Notes: generated by a model from the letters alone, not told the origin. A stretch of DNA of 34,963 nucleotides from CAYVQZ01 sp964453435 (GCA_964453435.1 CAYVQZ010000054.1:1-34963), one strand, 5' to 3'. Shown: positions 7,614-16,170, counted from the stretch's first letter. Numbers and translations: made by a program.

Positions 7614-8081
7614 CTATCTTTGTCTTTTCCGTTCGGCTCTGACGGCTTTCTTTCTTTTTCGCTGGCTCCGAGGGGTAAAGTGTTTCCGCTCGCGGAGCCT
7701 CCTGTGGTCGCCGTCCTCCGACAGTTTTCTCTTGAGAATGCGAAGGGCCTTATCAACGTCATTGTTAACGACCACTTGTGCCCTCAGCGCCATTTCCGAC
7801 CGTAGCGAAGAGGAATTTCCGCCACCGTAGCGACTATCTTTTCGAGGCTTGGCCTCGTTGGCGGTAATCTTTTGGCCGTCGAGTTCCTTGTCATTTAACT
7901 CTTCGACTGCTTTTTTTGCCTCGGCTCCATCAGGCATTTCGACAAAACCGAAGCCCCTTGATATGCCGCTGTCTCGGTCCATTATTATTTTTGCGGAGGT
8001 CACCTGTCCGAAGGCTTCAAAATGTTCTCGAAGACGGGCTTCCGTGGTTTCGGGAGACAGATTGCCGACATAAATGTTCAT
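7614..8081 (-). CDS. RRM RNA-binding protein fused to a bS21-like domain
   Basis: This 155-residue protein begins with an RRM at 1-78 (RNP2 IYVGNL, RNP1 SRGFGFVEM) closely similar to the neighbouring RRM protein. After a short linker (SRYGGGNSSS) it continues in frame into residues 97-155, which resemble ribosomal protein bS21: VVVNNDVDKALRILKRKL, an LRER segment, and a Lys/Arg-rich tail. The bS21 part alone would be 59 residues from M97 (ATG at 7793), a normal bS21 length. Only a weak GGA precedes that internal ATG, so fusion is preferred, but internal initiation is possible. In cyanobacteria rbp genes and rpsU are neighbours, so a fusion is biologically plausible. ATG 8081 follows GGAGG by about seven bases. 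It may be a ribosome-associated RNA-binding factor. Confidence 0.85.
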   Translation of the reverse strand: MNIYVGNLSPETTEARLREHFEAFGQVTSAKIIMDRDSGISRGFGFVEMPDGAEAKKAVEELNDKELDGQKITANEAKPRKDSRYGGGNSSSLRSEMALRAQVVVNNDVDKALRILKRKLSEDGDHRRLRERKHFTPRSQRKRKKAVRAERKRQR

Positions 8082-8349
8082 TCCAACCTCCATCCAGTCA
8101 GTTCATATTCGAGTTTCATTTCTGCAATAACGTGTTACGGAACCGCTTCCTCAGATGGGTGATATTCGCGCAGATTCATCCACCCGTGAGTAACAATAAG
8201 CGAGTCAATCGGTGGCAAAAAGCGGTGGTACGGAACGTTGTGGTCTCGCAACTTACGAGTTCGAAGAAATCATCCCTTCCTTAGCGCTGTGGCGGACGAC
8301 AGAATACCATTTGCGATGGGCGGTCCCCGTAACCGTATATTATTTTGGC

Positions 8350-8398
8350 ATCATCAAGTTCTTTTGGAAAGACAAAAGCGGCGCAAAAGAACTTGATG
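8350..8398. repeat. Perfect 15-bp inverted repeat, 19-base loop
   Basis: TCATCAAGTTCTTTT at 8350-8364 pairs perfectly with AAAAGAACTTGATGA at 8384-8398 around a 19-base loop. Neither side is followed by a T-tract, so it is not a standard intrinsic terminator. It lies inside otherwise unexplained sequence and could be a remnant of a small mobile element or a structured RNA. Confidence 0.7.
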
Positions 8399-8654
8399 AA
8401 AATCGAAAAGAAGATCAGACTCTCAGAGTGAACGTCGTCAGGCTCGTCCGCGCACGTGGTGAGACCATTCGAAAGAGTGGGCTTTTGCCTGCCTTGATCG
8501 CCCGGAGTGGGGCTGATTCTTCAACTATTCCCCGAATTCTCCAAAAAGCATATACTACAACGAAGTATATACAATGAAATCACCCTTTGTCAAATAATCG
8601 GACCAACACTGATCGAACCCACAGAGAATCTGCCTCACGATTGCGTTTTTTGCC

Positions 8655-8700
8655 GAAAGCTCGGCTTTGCGGGCCGTGAATCCGTCCCACGATTGCCCTC
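8655..8700. repeat. Dispersed intergenic repeat, family A, fragment
   Basis: The 21 bases at 8676-8696 are identical to 24325-24345, and nearly identical, in reverse complement, to 3951-3970. It is a partial copy of the GGGACTGTCCC-centred family. Confidence 0.65.
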
Positions 8701-8845
8701 GCCGCCCTGCGACTCGGCCCGATGTGCTATACTTCGAGGCAAATTTCCGGGACTGCCCCGGGGGGAAACCCCGTTGAAAATGCGGAAGACTCGCGGCTTG
8801 AACTGCAGTTGACTTGCAGCAACGCGCGGCAGGAGAAAGCGACGC

Positions 8846-9010
8846 ATGCTGAAACCGCTGGCGATCGTATTGAGTTTGATCATAATCGTGGTGAGCGGTA
8901 TGGGCGTGGTCAATCCCGACGCATTCAGGCGCATGGTCGGTCGGCACATATCCGGAATTGGACCTGCATTCGGCGTTATACTGCTGACTTTAGGACTTGC
9001 ACATTATTGA
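8846..9010 (+). CDS. Small two-span membrane protein, 54 residues
   Basis: A short frame encodes MLKPLAIVLSLIIIVVSG, a loop with NPDAFRRMVGRH, and a second hydrophobic stretch (FGVILLTLGLAH) ending in Tyr. The two predicted membrane helices span about residues 4-22 and 36-52. AGGAG at 8831-8835 lies ten bases before the ATG. The pattern of hydrophobic helix, V-x-P-D-x-F-R-R loop and second helix resembles small uncharacterised membrane proteins seen in many bacteria. It ends 60 bases before the GH3 gene, so the two could be co-transcribed. Function is unknown. Confidence 0.6.
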   Translation: MLKPLAIVLSLIIIVVSGMGVVNPDAFRRMVGRHISGIGPAFGVILLTLGLAHY

Positions 9011-9070
9011 GAAGAGAAATAATCGAAACCACATTTGAGAGGGAACCTCCGGTGAAAGGGAGCTTCTGAC

Positions 9071-11434
9071 ATGAGCGAAAAAAAGAGTGAAAAGGTCCCC
9101 GTGTACAGGGATCGAAAGCGGCCCATAAAAAAGAGGGTGGCCGACCTCCTGGCGCGCATGACGCTCGAGGAGAAAATAGCGCAGCTTGGAGCGGTTGAGC
9201 CTTTCGACAATCTTGCATTCTCTGAGGAGAAAACGAAAGCGCGGATGCAGCACGGCATCGGCCAGCTTGCGCTCCCCGCCGGAAGCAGCACATTGAAGCC
9301 CGCTCAGATTGCCCAATTGAATAATAAACTGCAGAAATTTCTTGTGGAGGAAACGCGGCTCGGGATACCCGCCATGGTCCACGAGGAATGCTGTATGGGA
9401 TTTATGGCGCGAGGCGCAACGATTTTTCCGCAAATGATAGGCGCCGCAAGCACATGGGCGCCGGAGCTTCTCGAGGAGATGATGTCCGAGGTGAGACTAC
9501 AAATGCGGTCGGTCGGCGCGCATCAAGGCCTCTCGCCTGTCCTCGATATCGCGAGGGACCCGCGATGGGGACGGACGGAGGAAACATTTGGCGAGGACCC
9601 CTACCTGGCGTCGCGGATGGGAGTAGCATACATACGCGGAGTCCAGGGCTCCGATCTAAAGCAAGGCATCGTTGCCACTTGCAAGCATTTCGTGGGATAT
9701 GCGATGTCGGAAGGCGGTCTGAACTGGGCGCCGGTCCACCTCGGACAACGCGAGTTGCGCGAGGTGTTCCTTTTGCCGTTCGAGGCGGCGGTGAAAGAGG
9801 CGAAGGTCGCGTCGGTGATGAATGCGTACCACGAACTCGATGGGATTCCCTGCGGCGGCTCGAAAGAGTTATTGACGACGATTCTCAGGAAACGATGGGG
9901 TTTTGACGGAATAGTCGTCTCCGACTATTTCACGGTTGCGATGCTCGCACAGTATCACCATGTCGCGCGCGACAAGGCGGAGGCTGCCGCGATGGCGCTC
10001 GAGGCCGGCATCGACATCGAATTGCCCCACACCGACTGCTACGGCAAACCGCTGCGCAAAGCTCTCGAGGACGGACTCATATCAGAGGATGTGATAGACC
10101 GGGCGGTGGCGCGTGTCTTGAAGACAAAGTTCGAGTTGGGACTGTTCGAGAATCCGTATGTTGACGTGAAGAAGGTCGATGAAGTGTTCGACACGCCGAA
10201 GCAGAGAGCGCTTGCCCGCGAAATCGCACGGAAGTCGATAGTGCTGCTGAAAAACGCGGAAGGAGCACTTCCTCTGAATAAGGAAATAAAGAGCATTGCC
10301 GTCATCGGACCGAACGCAGACGACATCAGGAATATGCTCGGCGATTATTCTCACCCGGGGCACATCGGTTTGCAGACATCGGTGTACCAGGAAGACGCAG
10401 AGTCGGATATTCCGGTGGAGACGGAAATCGGACCGGACAATGTTTCGGTGCGCATGATCAGCGTGCTCGAAGCCATCAGGCGAAAAGTTTCTCCGGCGAC
10501 CGCCGTGCATCACGCAAAAGGCTGCGAGGTCACCGATGATTCGAAGGATGGATTCGCCGAGGCCATCGAGGCGGCGAAGAAATCGGACGTAGCGATTGTC
10601 GTGGTTGGGGGCAGATCGGGTTTGACGATGGATTGCACGAGCGGCGAGTTCCGCGACCGGGCGGAGACCGGCTTGCCGGGGGTTCAGGAACAGCTTGTGG
10701 AGAAGGTTTGCGAGGCCGGCAGGCCGGTCGCAGTCGTGTTGATAAACGGCAGGCCTCTGTCGATTCCCTGGATTGCGGAGAATGTTCCGGCAATCGTAGA
10801 AGCGTGGCTGCCGGGCGAGGAGGGAGCGCAGGCGATTGCGGATGTGCTCTTCGGTGACTGCAACCCGGGCGGCAAACTGCCTATCACTATTCCGCGGGGA
10901 GTGGGACAGATCCCGACATTTTACAATAACAAGCCGTCGGGCGGACGCTCGGTAATATACGGCGATTACGTGGACTGTCCGGCACGCCCGCTCTTTCCAT
11001 TCGGCCACGGGTTGAGCTATACGAAGGTTGAATTCAGCAATCTCCAAATCGAGCCAAAGCGGGTTGGCATCGACGGATCGGTTGAGATACGCGTGGATGT
11101 CGTGAACACGGGTGACCGTGAAGGCGATGAGGTCGTGCAGCTTTACGTGCACGATGCGCAGTCCGGCATAACGAGGCCGGTGAAGGAATTGAAGGGATTC
11201 AAGAGGATAACGCTAAGGCCGGGCGAGCAAAGGACCGTGGCGTTCACGCTGGCTGTAACCCAACTCGGATTCTACGGCCGGGACATGAAGTTCGTCGTGG
11301 AGCCGGGGACCATTGAGGTGATGGTCGGCAGCTCGTCCGACGATATCCGAGCGGAAGGCGAGTTCGAGATCACCGGCGAGCGAACCGATATCAGCAAGAT
11401 CAAGACATTCTTCAGTGAAGCGGTCGTACGGTAG
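9071..11434 (+). CDS. Glycoside hydrolase family 3 beta-glycosidase
   Basis: This 787-residue enzyme has the three-part GH3 layout: an N-terminal TIM-barrel domain (about 20-350), a C-terminal alpha/beta sandwich (about 390-620) and a fibronectin III-like domain (about 675-755). The nucleophile is expected to be D285 in GFDGIVVSDY; KHFVGY at 205-210 is the conserved Lys-His loop. The SGEFRDR...LPGVQ segment supplies the probable acid/base Glu. The family releases non-reducing-end glucose, xylose or related sugars from oligosaccharides by a retaining mechanism. There is no signal peptide, so it should act on imported oligosaccharides in the cytosol. The start has GGGAG about eight bases upstream. 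Its neighbours are two small membrane proteins and no sugar transporter. The exact sugar specificity is not readable. Confidence 0.93.
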   Translation: MSEKKSEKVPVYRDRKRPIKKRVADLLARMTLEEKIAQLGAVEPFDNLAFSEEKTKARMQHGIGQLALPAGSSTLKPAQIAQLNNKLQKFLVEETRLGIPAMVHEECCMGFMARGATIFPQMIGAASTWAPELLEEMMSEVRLQMRSVGAHQGLSPVLDIARDPRWGRTEETFGEDPYLASRMGVAYIRGVQGSDLKQGIVATCKHFVGYAMSEGGLNWAPVHLGQRELREVFLLPFEAAVKEAKVASVMNAYHELDGIPCGGSKELLTTILRKRWGFDGIVVSDYFTVAMLAQYHHVARDKAEAAAMALEAGIDIELPHTDCYGKPLRKALEDGLISEDVIDRAVARVLKTKFELGLFENPYVDVKKVDEVFDTPKQRALAREIARKSIVLLKNAEGALPLNKEIKSIAVIGPNADDIRNMLGDYSHPGHIGLQTSVYQEDAESDIPVETEIGPDNVSVRMISVLEAIRRKVSPATAVHHAKGCEVTDDSKDGFAEAIEAAKKSDVAIVVVGGRSGLTMDCTSGEFRDRAETGLPGVQEQLVEKVCEAGRPVAVVLINGRPLSIPWIAENVPAIVEAWLPGEEGAQAIADVLFGDCNPGGKLPITIPRGVGQIPTFYNNKPSGGRSVIYGDYVDCPARPLFPFGHGLSYTKVEFSNLQIEPKRVGIDGSVEIRVDVVNTGDREGDEVVQLYVHDAQSGITRPVKELKGFKRITLRPGEQRTVAFTLAVTQLGFYGRDMKFVVEPGTIEVMVGSSSDDIRAEGEFEITGERTDISKIKTFFSEAVVR

Positions 11435-11484
11435 TTTTCCGCTGGTCTGTTCAAATTCGGGTACAAGTCGGAAAGTGCGCCCCC

Positions 11485-11700
11485 ATGGAGCGAGATAGAA
11501 TTCTCCTGCGCGGGATTCGCATCCTGTTGGGGTTCTTCATAATCGGTCTGGTGCTGCCGCTGGCCCTTATCTGCGGTCCCATCCGCAATATACCCTTTTT
11601 CTGGCAATTGATCGATTGCTCCTTCGGGATAGTCGGATTCATTCTCCTGTGGCTCGCCCGTAAATATACTCTGGAGTTGGTCTCACTCCGGAACGCATAA
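11485..11700 (+). CDS. Small membrane protein, 71 residues
   Basis: This small protein has a basic start (MERDRILLRGIR), one hydrophobic segment at about 12-30 (ILLGFFIIGLVLPLALI) and a second at about 44-60 (FGIVGFILLWLA), consistent with a two-span inner-membrane protein. GGAAAG lies nine bases upstream of ATG 11485. It starts 50 bases after the GH3 stop on the same strand and may be in the same transcript. I do not recognise a family and no function is proposed. The hydrophobic pattern with flanking positive charges makes it more likely coding than chance. Confidence 0.55.
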   Translation: MERDRILLRGIRILLGFFIIGLVLPLALICGPIRNIPFFWQLIDCSFGIVGFILLWLARKYTLELVSLRNA

Positions 11701-11810
11701 GTTCAAGAATCTTCCCGTTGTGTGGCGGAGTTTTCGACATGCAGAATCACATGCCCCTTCTCACGCAATGGAAAGCCCTGCCCCTGAACAGATGAAACGC
11801 TTCCGGTAAA

Positions 11811-13328
11811 TCAACCGGCGAGGCGCTTTTTTCTGAATGCAGGAAGAATCATGGCGAGTGAGACCGCGATGCACAAATAAGGAAGAACGAAGCCGTAAGT
11901 GGAATAGAAGGTCATCTTATCAACGCTTCCGATTATTCCTGTCGCAGCTGCCGACTCGCCGAAACCGATTGATTCGATTATCCTGCCGGTGGGGTCGATT
12001 ATCTGAGAAATTCCCGATGTAGCCGCCCGCGCGATGAACCGCCCGTTCTCCACCGCCCTCATCGAAGTCATGGCCGAATGCTGCCTGTGCTGCAGCTCGC
12101 TCCACCCAATAGCATCATACGTCGGGATGAAAAGAATCTCCGCTCCGTTCCGGACCAGATTCCTGGCGACATAGCTGTAGTCGGCGTCGTAGCAAATCAG
12201 GATTCCTATCGGTCCGAATTCTGTTTCGAAAACGGGGAAATCCTCTCCCGCGACCCCGTCCGCAAAGAATTGTATCGGATTCGTCTTGTGGTATTTACCG
12301 ATAATCTCGCCCTTCGGGGAAAAGAGGTATGCCGTATTATGGAACTTGAACATGTCGTCGATCGCATTCTCGGGATAGCCCGACTCCCTCATCATGCGAA
12401 CCTTCAGGTCGCTGCTGTAGGTCTCCGCCCTCTCCTTGCTGCCCACGATCAGATACGAACTCTTTTCCCTCGCAAGGTCTTCAATGTGATTGAGGGAATC
12501 AGGTCTTTCTTCCAGAAATTCGGGAACGGCGTATTCCGGCCACAGAATAAAACCTGTGTCCCCTGGCAAACGTTCCGTCAGCCCGACGTAGGCCGACAAC
12601 TCCGAACTCTCGTCCTGCACGAGACCCACCCGGACTGAGGGGCTGTAGCTTTTTCTTGATGAAGCGGCTCCCCAGCCGAGCATTATTCCGAAGCAAAGAA
12701 GGGTCGCGGTTGCGGTGACAGCGACAAATTTTTTGTTGTTCCTGTTCAGCAGAACGAAGACAATAACCGAATTTACGAGAACGATAAGGAAGGAGATGCC
12801 GTACTGGCCAAATATGCTCGCGAATTGCAGTATCGGCGCAAACCCGTGCTGGGAGTAGCCCAGGTTCATCCACGCAAACTTCGCCCACCACCCCTCCGAC
12901 TTGACGTATTCAATCGCTACCCACAGGATTGCCGGAGAAAATATATGGACAAGATGATTGCCCCATTTCGAGAACATGAAGCCGAGAAGATACGCATACA
13001 CGGATGTGTACACCACCAGAATGAAAATCAAAAGGAATCCGAGAAAACCGAATATATTGTAAATCCAATACAGCGTTCCGTAATAGAAGACGATTCCCAG
13101 CACGGCTCCCAGGAGCTGGGTTCTGCAGAAGGTCAATCCCCACTTCTTTTCTCTTCTGTCGGTCGCGGTGGCAACAGCATACAAAAACGGAACGAGCGCG
13201 ACCCATGCCAGGAAGTGCAGGTCAAACGGCGGAAAAGAGAGAACGAGCAAAAACCCGGAAAGAGGTGCAAGAAAGTAAGGATTCGAGGTCAACCTGCCGA
13301 ACCGCGTATGACCAGAAATCTTCTCCAT
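11811..13328 (-). CDS. lnt: Apolipoprotein N-acyltransferase-like protein (Lnt family)
   Basis: This 505-residue protein has an N-terminal multi-span membrane region (about 18-220), a nitrilase-fold domain (about 230-480) and a final membrane helix, the Lnt architecture. The nitrilase triad is present: E265 in LWPEYAVPE, K348 in KYHK, and C379 in LICYD. Lnt transfers an acyl chain to the amino group of the lipoprotein N-terminal cysteine at the periplasmic face. Two differences from classical Lnt are visible: ICYD in place of ICYE, and KTNPIQFFADG where the usual HLVPFGE stretch is expected. It may therefore be a divergent Lnt or a related N-acyltransferase with another acceptor. ATG 13328 has GAGAGGAG about five bases upstream. 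The gene stands alone between a repeat block and the GH3 cluster. Confidence 0.82.
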   Translation of the reverse strand: MEKISGHTRFGRLTSNPYFLAPLSGFLLVLSFPPFDLHFLAWVALVPFLYAVATATDRREKKWGLTFCRTQLLGAVLGIVFYYGTLYWIYNIFGFLGFLLIFILVVYTSVYAYLLGFMFSKWGNHLVHIFSPAILWVAIEYVKSEGWWAKFAWMNLGYSQHGFAPILQFASIFGQYGISFLIVLVNSVIVFVLLNRNNKKFVAVTATATLLCFGIMLGWGAASSRKSYSPSVRVGLVQDESSELSAYVGLTERLPGDTGFILWPEYAVPEFLEERPDSLNHIEDLAREKSSYLIVGSKERAETYSSDLKVRMMRESGYPENAIDDMFKFHNTAYLFSPKGEIIGKYHKTNPIQFFADGVAGEDFPVFETEFGPIGILICYDADYSYVARNLVRNGAEILFIPTYDAIGWSELQHRQHSAMTSMRAVENGRFIARAATSGISQIIDPTGRIIESIGFGESAAATGIIGSVDKMTFYSTYGFVLPYLCIAVSLAMILPAFRKKRLAG

Positions 13329-13399
13329 GCGCTCCTCTCGTTTCCATAGCGATTCCGGACTGGGCAAACGGCAAAACCGCAAAAAGCGCAAAGAAACCT

Positions 13400-13667
13400 C
13401 AGGAGCCTGTCCCGCGATTCATGGCGAAGGTTGTTTGCTTCGGGGACAGTCCCGATTCTGCGGCACTTCGTGCCCGTAAATCTGGGATTGTGAAACTGTC
13501 TTACGGCTGCACCTTTTGCCGAACAACAAGCTTTGGGGGCTGTACCCAATTACGGAATCCCCTGTCTTTTGGGGATTCGTAGATTGGCGGACTGCCCCCA
13601 AAGCACGGATTACCGACTGTGGGACATATTCACAATCCCCTTCGCTCGGCAATCATGAGACAGTCTC
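13400..13667. repeat. Dispersed intergenic repeat, family A, large composite copy
   Basis: This block fills most of the gap between lnt and the GspF/PilC gene. It holds GGGGACAGTCCC near 13442-13453, CGTGCCCGTAAATCTGG near 13470, and at 13521-13559 a 39-base stretch matching 30838-30876 with two mismatches. That stretch includes TGTACCCAATTACGGAATC, also found at 24376-24394. An inverted core lies at 13636-13667 and abuts the stop codon of the minus-strand gene at 13668. The composite looks like several units nested or accumulated in one gap. Confidence 0.7.
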
Positions 13668-14900
13668 TCAAATCCCTTTTGTCAGGTCGATGATCGGCAG
13701 ATACATGGCGACGACGATGAACCCGACGATTACGCCGAGGAGGACGACCATGATAGGTTCAAGCAACTGGAGCGCGCCGCCGATGGCGGTATCTACTTCC
13801 GCATCGTAGATGTCCGCAATTTTCAGAAGCATCGAGTCGAGATTGCCGGTCTCTTCGCCGACGTCGATCATGTTGACCGCCATATACGGAAACGCGTTCG
13901 ATTTCTCCAGGGGTCCGGCGATGGTCTCTCCCTCGCGAATATTGTCGTGAACTTCGCCGACCGCTTCGGCTATCACTCGGTTGCCAATGGTCTCCTTCAC
14001 AATGCTGAGCGACTGAAGAATCGGCACCCCGCTGGTGATAAGCGTGCCCAGCGTTCGCGCGAACCGCGCAACCGCGATCTTGCGTATCAGCTGTCCGACA
14101 ACGGGGACCCTCAGCGCAACGCGGTCCTTTATCGCGCGAACCAGCCCCAGTCGGAGTATCAGCTTTACACCAATCAACGTCAGGATCAGACAACCGAGAA
14201 GCTTCCAGAACGAGTGCCTGAGCGTTTCGCTCAGGTTGAGAAGGAAGACGGTGGGCGCCGGCAGCGAAGCGCCGAATTCGAAAAAGATTTCCTGAAACAC
14301 GGGAACAACTCTCAGGAGCAGGAACGAGACCACGCACGCGGCAACGACCAGGACCGTGATCGGATAAGCCAGAGCGCCCTTGACCTTCCTGCCGAGCGCT
14401 TCGCGCTTCTCCGCAAAATCCGCCAGCCTGTTGAGCACCACTTCCAGCATCCCGCCGATCTCGCCCGCGCGGATCATGTTGACATACAGCTTGTCGAAGG
14501 CCTTCGGATGTTTCACGAGGGCCTCGGAAAAGCTCGCGCCGCTCTGAACATCGTCGATGACTTGCTGGAGAATACTTTTCAGTCTGCCGGGTTTCTGCTG
14601 GTGATGCAGGATAGAGAGGCTGCGAACCAGCGGGAGACCGGCGTCGATCAGAGTTGACAGGGTTCGGGTTATGAGCGTGACCTGTTTGCGCTTTACGAAA
14701 CCGCTCCAGTTCATGGAAATAGCATGGTGGCGCTTCGCATGCCGGCGCTGAGCAAACTGCCCCGCGTCTTCCCTCACCTTTATTGGAAACAGGCCCAGAC
14801 TGCGGACCTGGTTGATTGCGATGGCCAGATTTTCCGCCTCCACGATTCCGCTTACTTCTTCCGCTTTCTTGTTGGTGGCAACGTAAGAGAACACCGGCAT
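13668..14900 (-). CDS. Type II secretion/type IV pilus inner-membrane protein (GspF/PilC)
   Basis: This 410-residue protein has two copies of the T2SSF domain at about 70-195 and 272-395, each with the SLLIDAGLPL/SGVPILQSL type motif and GETI, GE-GG or GEETGNLD segments, plus three membrane helices at about 175, 230 and 385. The N terminus MPVFSYVATN with GIVEAENLAIA is typical. GspF and PilC form the inner-membrane platform that couples the cytosolic ATPase to pseudopilus or pilus assembly. The start has a strong GGGAGGGGG about five bases upstream. No ATPase, pilin, secretin or other assembly gene is in the window, so it is an isolated component. Assignment between secretion and pilus systems is not possible here. 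Confidence 0.9.
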   Translation of the reverse strand: MPVFSYVATNKKAEEVSGIVEAENLAIAINQVRSLGLFPIKVREDAGQFAQRRHAKRHHAISMNWSGFVKRKQVTLITRTLSTLIDAGLPLVRSLSILHHQQKPGRLKSILQQVIDDVQSGASFSEALVKHPKAFDKLYVNMIRAGEIGGMLEVVLNRLADFAEKREALGRKVKGALAYPITVLVVAACVVSFLLLRVVPVFQEIFFEFGASLPAPTVFLLNLSETLRHSFWKLLGCLILTLIGVKLILRLGLVRAIKDRVALRVPVVGQLIRKIAVARFARTLGTLITSGVPILQSLSIVKETIGNRVIAEAVGEVHDNIREGETIAGPLEKSNAFPYMAVNMIDVGEETGNLDSMLLKIADIYDAEVDTAIGGALQLLEPIMVVLLGVIVGFIVVAMYLPIIDLTKGI

Positions 14901-15521
14901 GATTATCCCCCTCCCTTCGGTCGGGGACGCTTTCGCGGCACAGTGGGCAGCGCTGTTTTCTCCGTTCTTCTCTAAGGAAGAACAGACATTGTATGCAGCG
15001 GCGTTGACGGCTTCGTGACAAGAAAGGAAGAGAATTTAGAAATGATTCCGACTAAGGGTGACGGCAAGGTTGGGATGTTTCTATCCGAAGCAATCATCAT
15101 TCAAACCGCCGTCCTTCTCTGAAGCATCGCTTCCTGACCAGAATTATTAAAGAGAAAAGTGATTGCATAAAGGTGATGTGCAATGTCCGTGCCACTGTTT
15201 TAAAAAAAGAATACCGCTTTACTTTCCAAGCCGTCAGGGCGGTGTAAAAAAACCGGAGCAGGGAACTCGTGGGGTGTCGTATAAGTTTTTGTGCTATAGC
15301 AGCTTACTGGAATTCTCCGAAGTGTTTTGAGGAGGTTTCTATTGGCGAGCAAGCTTTCCTTCCCCGGCCTTTTTTTGCCTAACAGAGGGAAGAATAAACG
15401 CATGGCCGGGGTCTCAAATGAGGCGAATCCGAGGCCGGATTTCGGGCTTGCGAGGGGGCGCCGAGACATGACGAGGCTGCTGCGATGCTATTCTTTTGCA
15501 TCCATATGTTCCGCTAACTGG
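14901..15521. other. Intergenic region without a recognised gene
   Basis: About 620 bases separate the GspF/PilC gene from the DUF4276 gene, both on the minus strand. Part of it (about 15160-15300) is AT-rich with A- and T-tracts. CCCCGGCC (15362-15369) and GGCCGGGG (15404-15411) could pair across a 34-base loop. Open frames here lack ribosome binding sites and family resemblance. Confidence 0.45.
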
Positions 15522-16160
15522 TCAATCGAAAGAGATGCTTGTTTGAGATTCCTCTCGTTTTGCAATTCGGTGAAGCCGTTCCAAGCATCGTCTCAGGCTT
15601 TCGGACGATTTTGCGGCGACATCGGGACGCCAACCCCTCCGCGCGTCGTTCACGAACTCGACAAGGCGCGAGTTGTACGCCGGACCGACCGTGCGGCCGC
15701 TCCTTTTTCTCGGAACCATATCCGCGCGGATATCTTTTCGGCGCGAGTGGCGGGCGAGCTCGACCATGACGTGTTTGGGATCACGGACCTTGTCGGGATT
15801 GGCAGGGACCAGAGAAGGCGGGATGTTAAGGAACGCCGCCAGGCGTTCGCGGTCGCCGAGAAGCCACGCCTCGATTTCTCTGACCACGATGCGCAGAAGC
15901 ATATTCGGCGCGGGTTCCGGCAACCACGCGTTGACAAACGCAGGCGCGCAATCCGCGTCGTGGTCCATATCGACGAGAACGAGCCATGGTCGCCGGCGGG
16001 CCGCCCGGTTGTATGCGTCGAGCTGTTTCCGAATGAACTGCTTTCCGTGCTTCCCATAAATCGAACCCGGTTCGGCTCCTGCAAAACGAATAAGTCGGCG
16101 CAGCACGGCCTCGTCGATGAGGCCCTCGACGGCGCCGGAAATGGTTACCGCATTCGGCAT
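15522..16160 (-). CDS. DUF4276-family Toprim-like protein, ATPase partner
   Basis: This 212-residue protein starts with GAVEGLIDEAVLRRL, an E12-centred motif, followed by LVLVDMDHDAD (acidic residues D64, D66, D68, D70) and VREIEAWLLGDRE at about 93-104. This order of Glu, an Asp cluster, then a REIEAWLL motif is the hallmark of DUF4276 proteins, which are thought to have a Toprim-like metal-dependent nuclease fold. It starts ten bases after the stop of the upstream ATPase and lacks its own strong ribosome binding site, so it is probably translationally coupled. ATPase/Toprim pairs of this kind include OLD-family and PARIS-like phage-defence modules. Nuclease activity is inferred, not shown. 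The C terminus is basic and probably helical. Confidence 0.8.
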   Translation of the reverse strand: MPNAVTISGAVEGLIDEAVLRRLIRFAGAEPGSIYGKHGKQFIRKQLDAYNRAARRRPWLVLVDMDHDADCAPAFVNAWLPEPAPNMLLRIVVREIEAWLLGDRERLAAFLNIPPSLVPANPDKVRDPKHVMVELARHSRRKDIRADMVPRKRSGRTVGPAYNSRLVEFVNDARRGWRPDVAAKSSESLRRCLERLHRIAKREESQTSISFD

Positions 16161-16170
16161 GTTTTTTTGG

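Larger units (their letters stand above)
8094..8845. other. Long intergenic region, no convincing gene
   Basis: This 750-base gap separates the minus-strand RRM cluster from the plus-strand GH3 cluster. A 121-codon frame with a GTG start at 8212 lacks a clear ribosome binding site or family resemblance and is not called. It holds a 15-base-pair hairpin (8350-8398), a family A repeat fragment (8655-8700) and a possible -10 box TATACT at 8728-8733 without a good -35 partner. Confidence 0.5.

Noticed and set aside
8212..8577. 121-codon plus-strand frame with a GTG start
   Set aside because: No clear ribosome binding site, no recognisable family and a hairpin inside it; the composition looks non-coding.
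15200..15469. 89-codon minus-strand frame between the GspF/PilC and DUF4276 genes
   Set aside because: No ribosome binding site and no family resemblance; likely chance.
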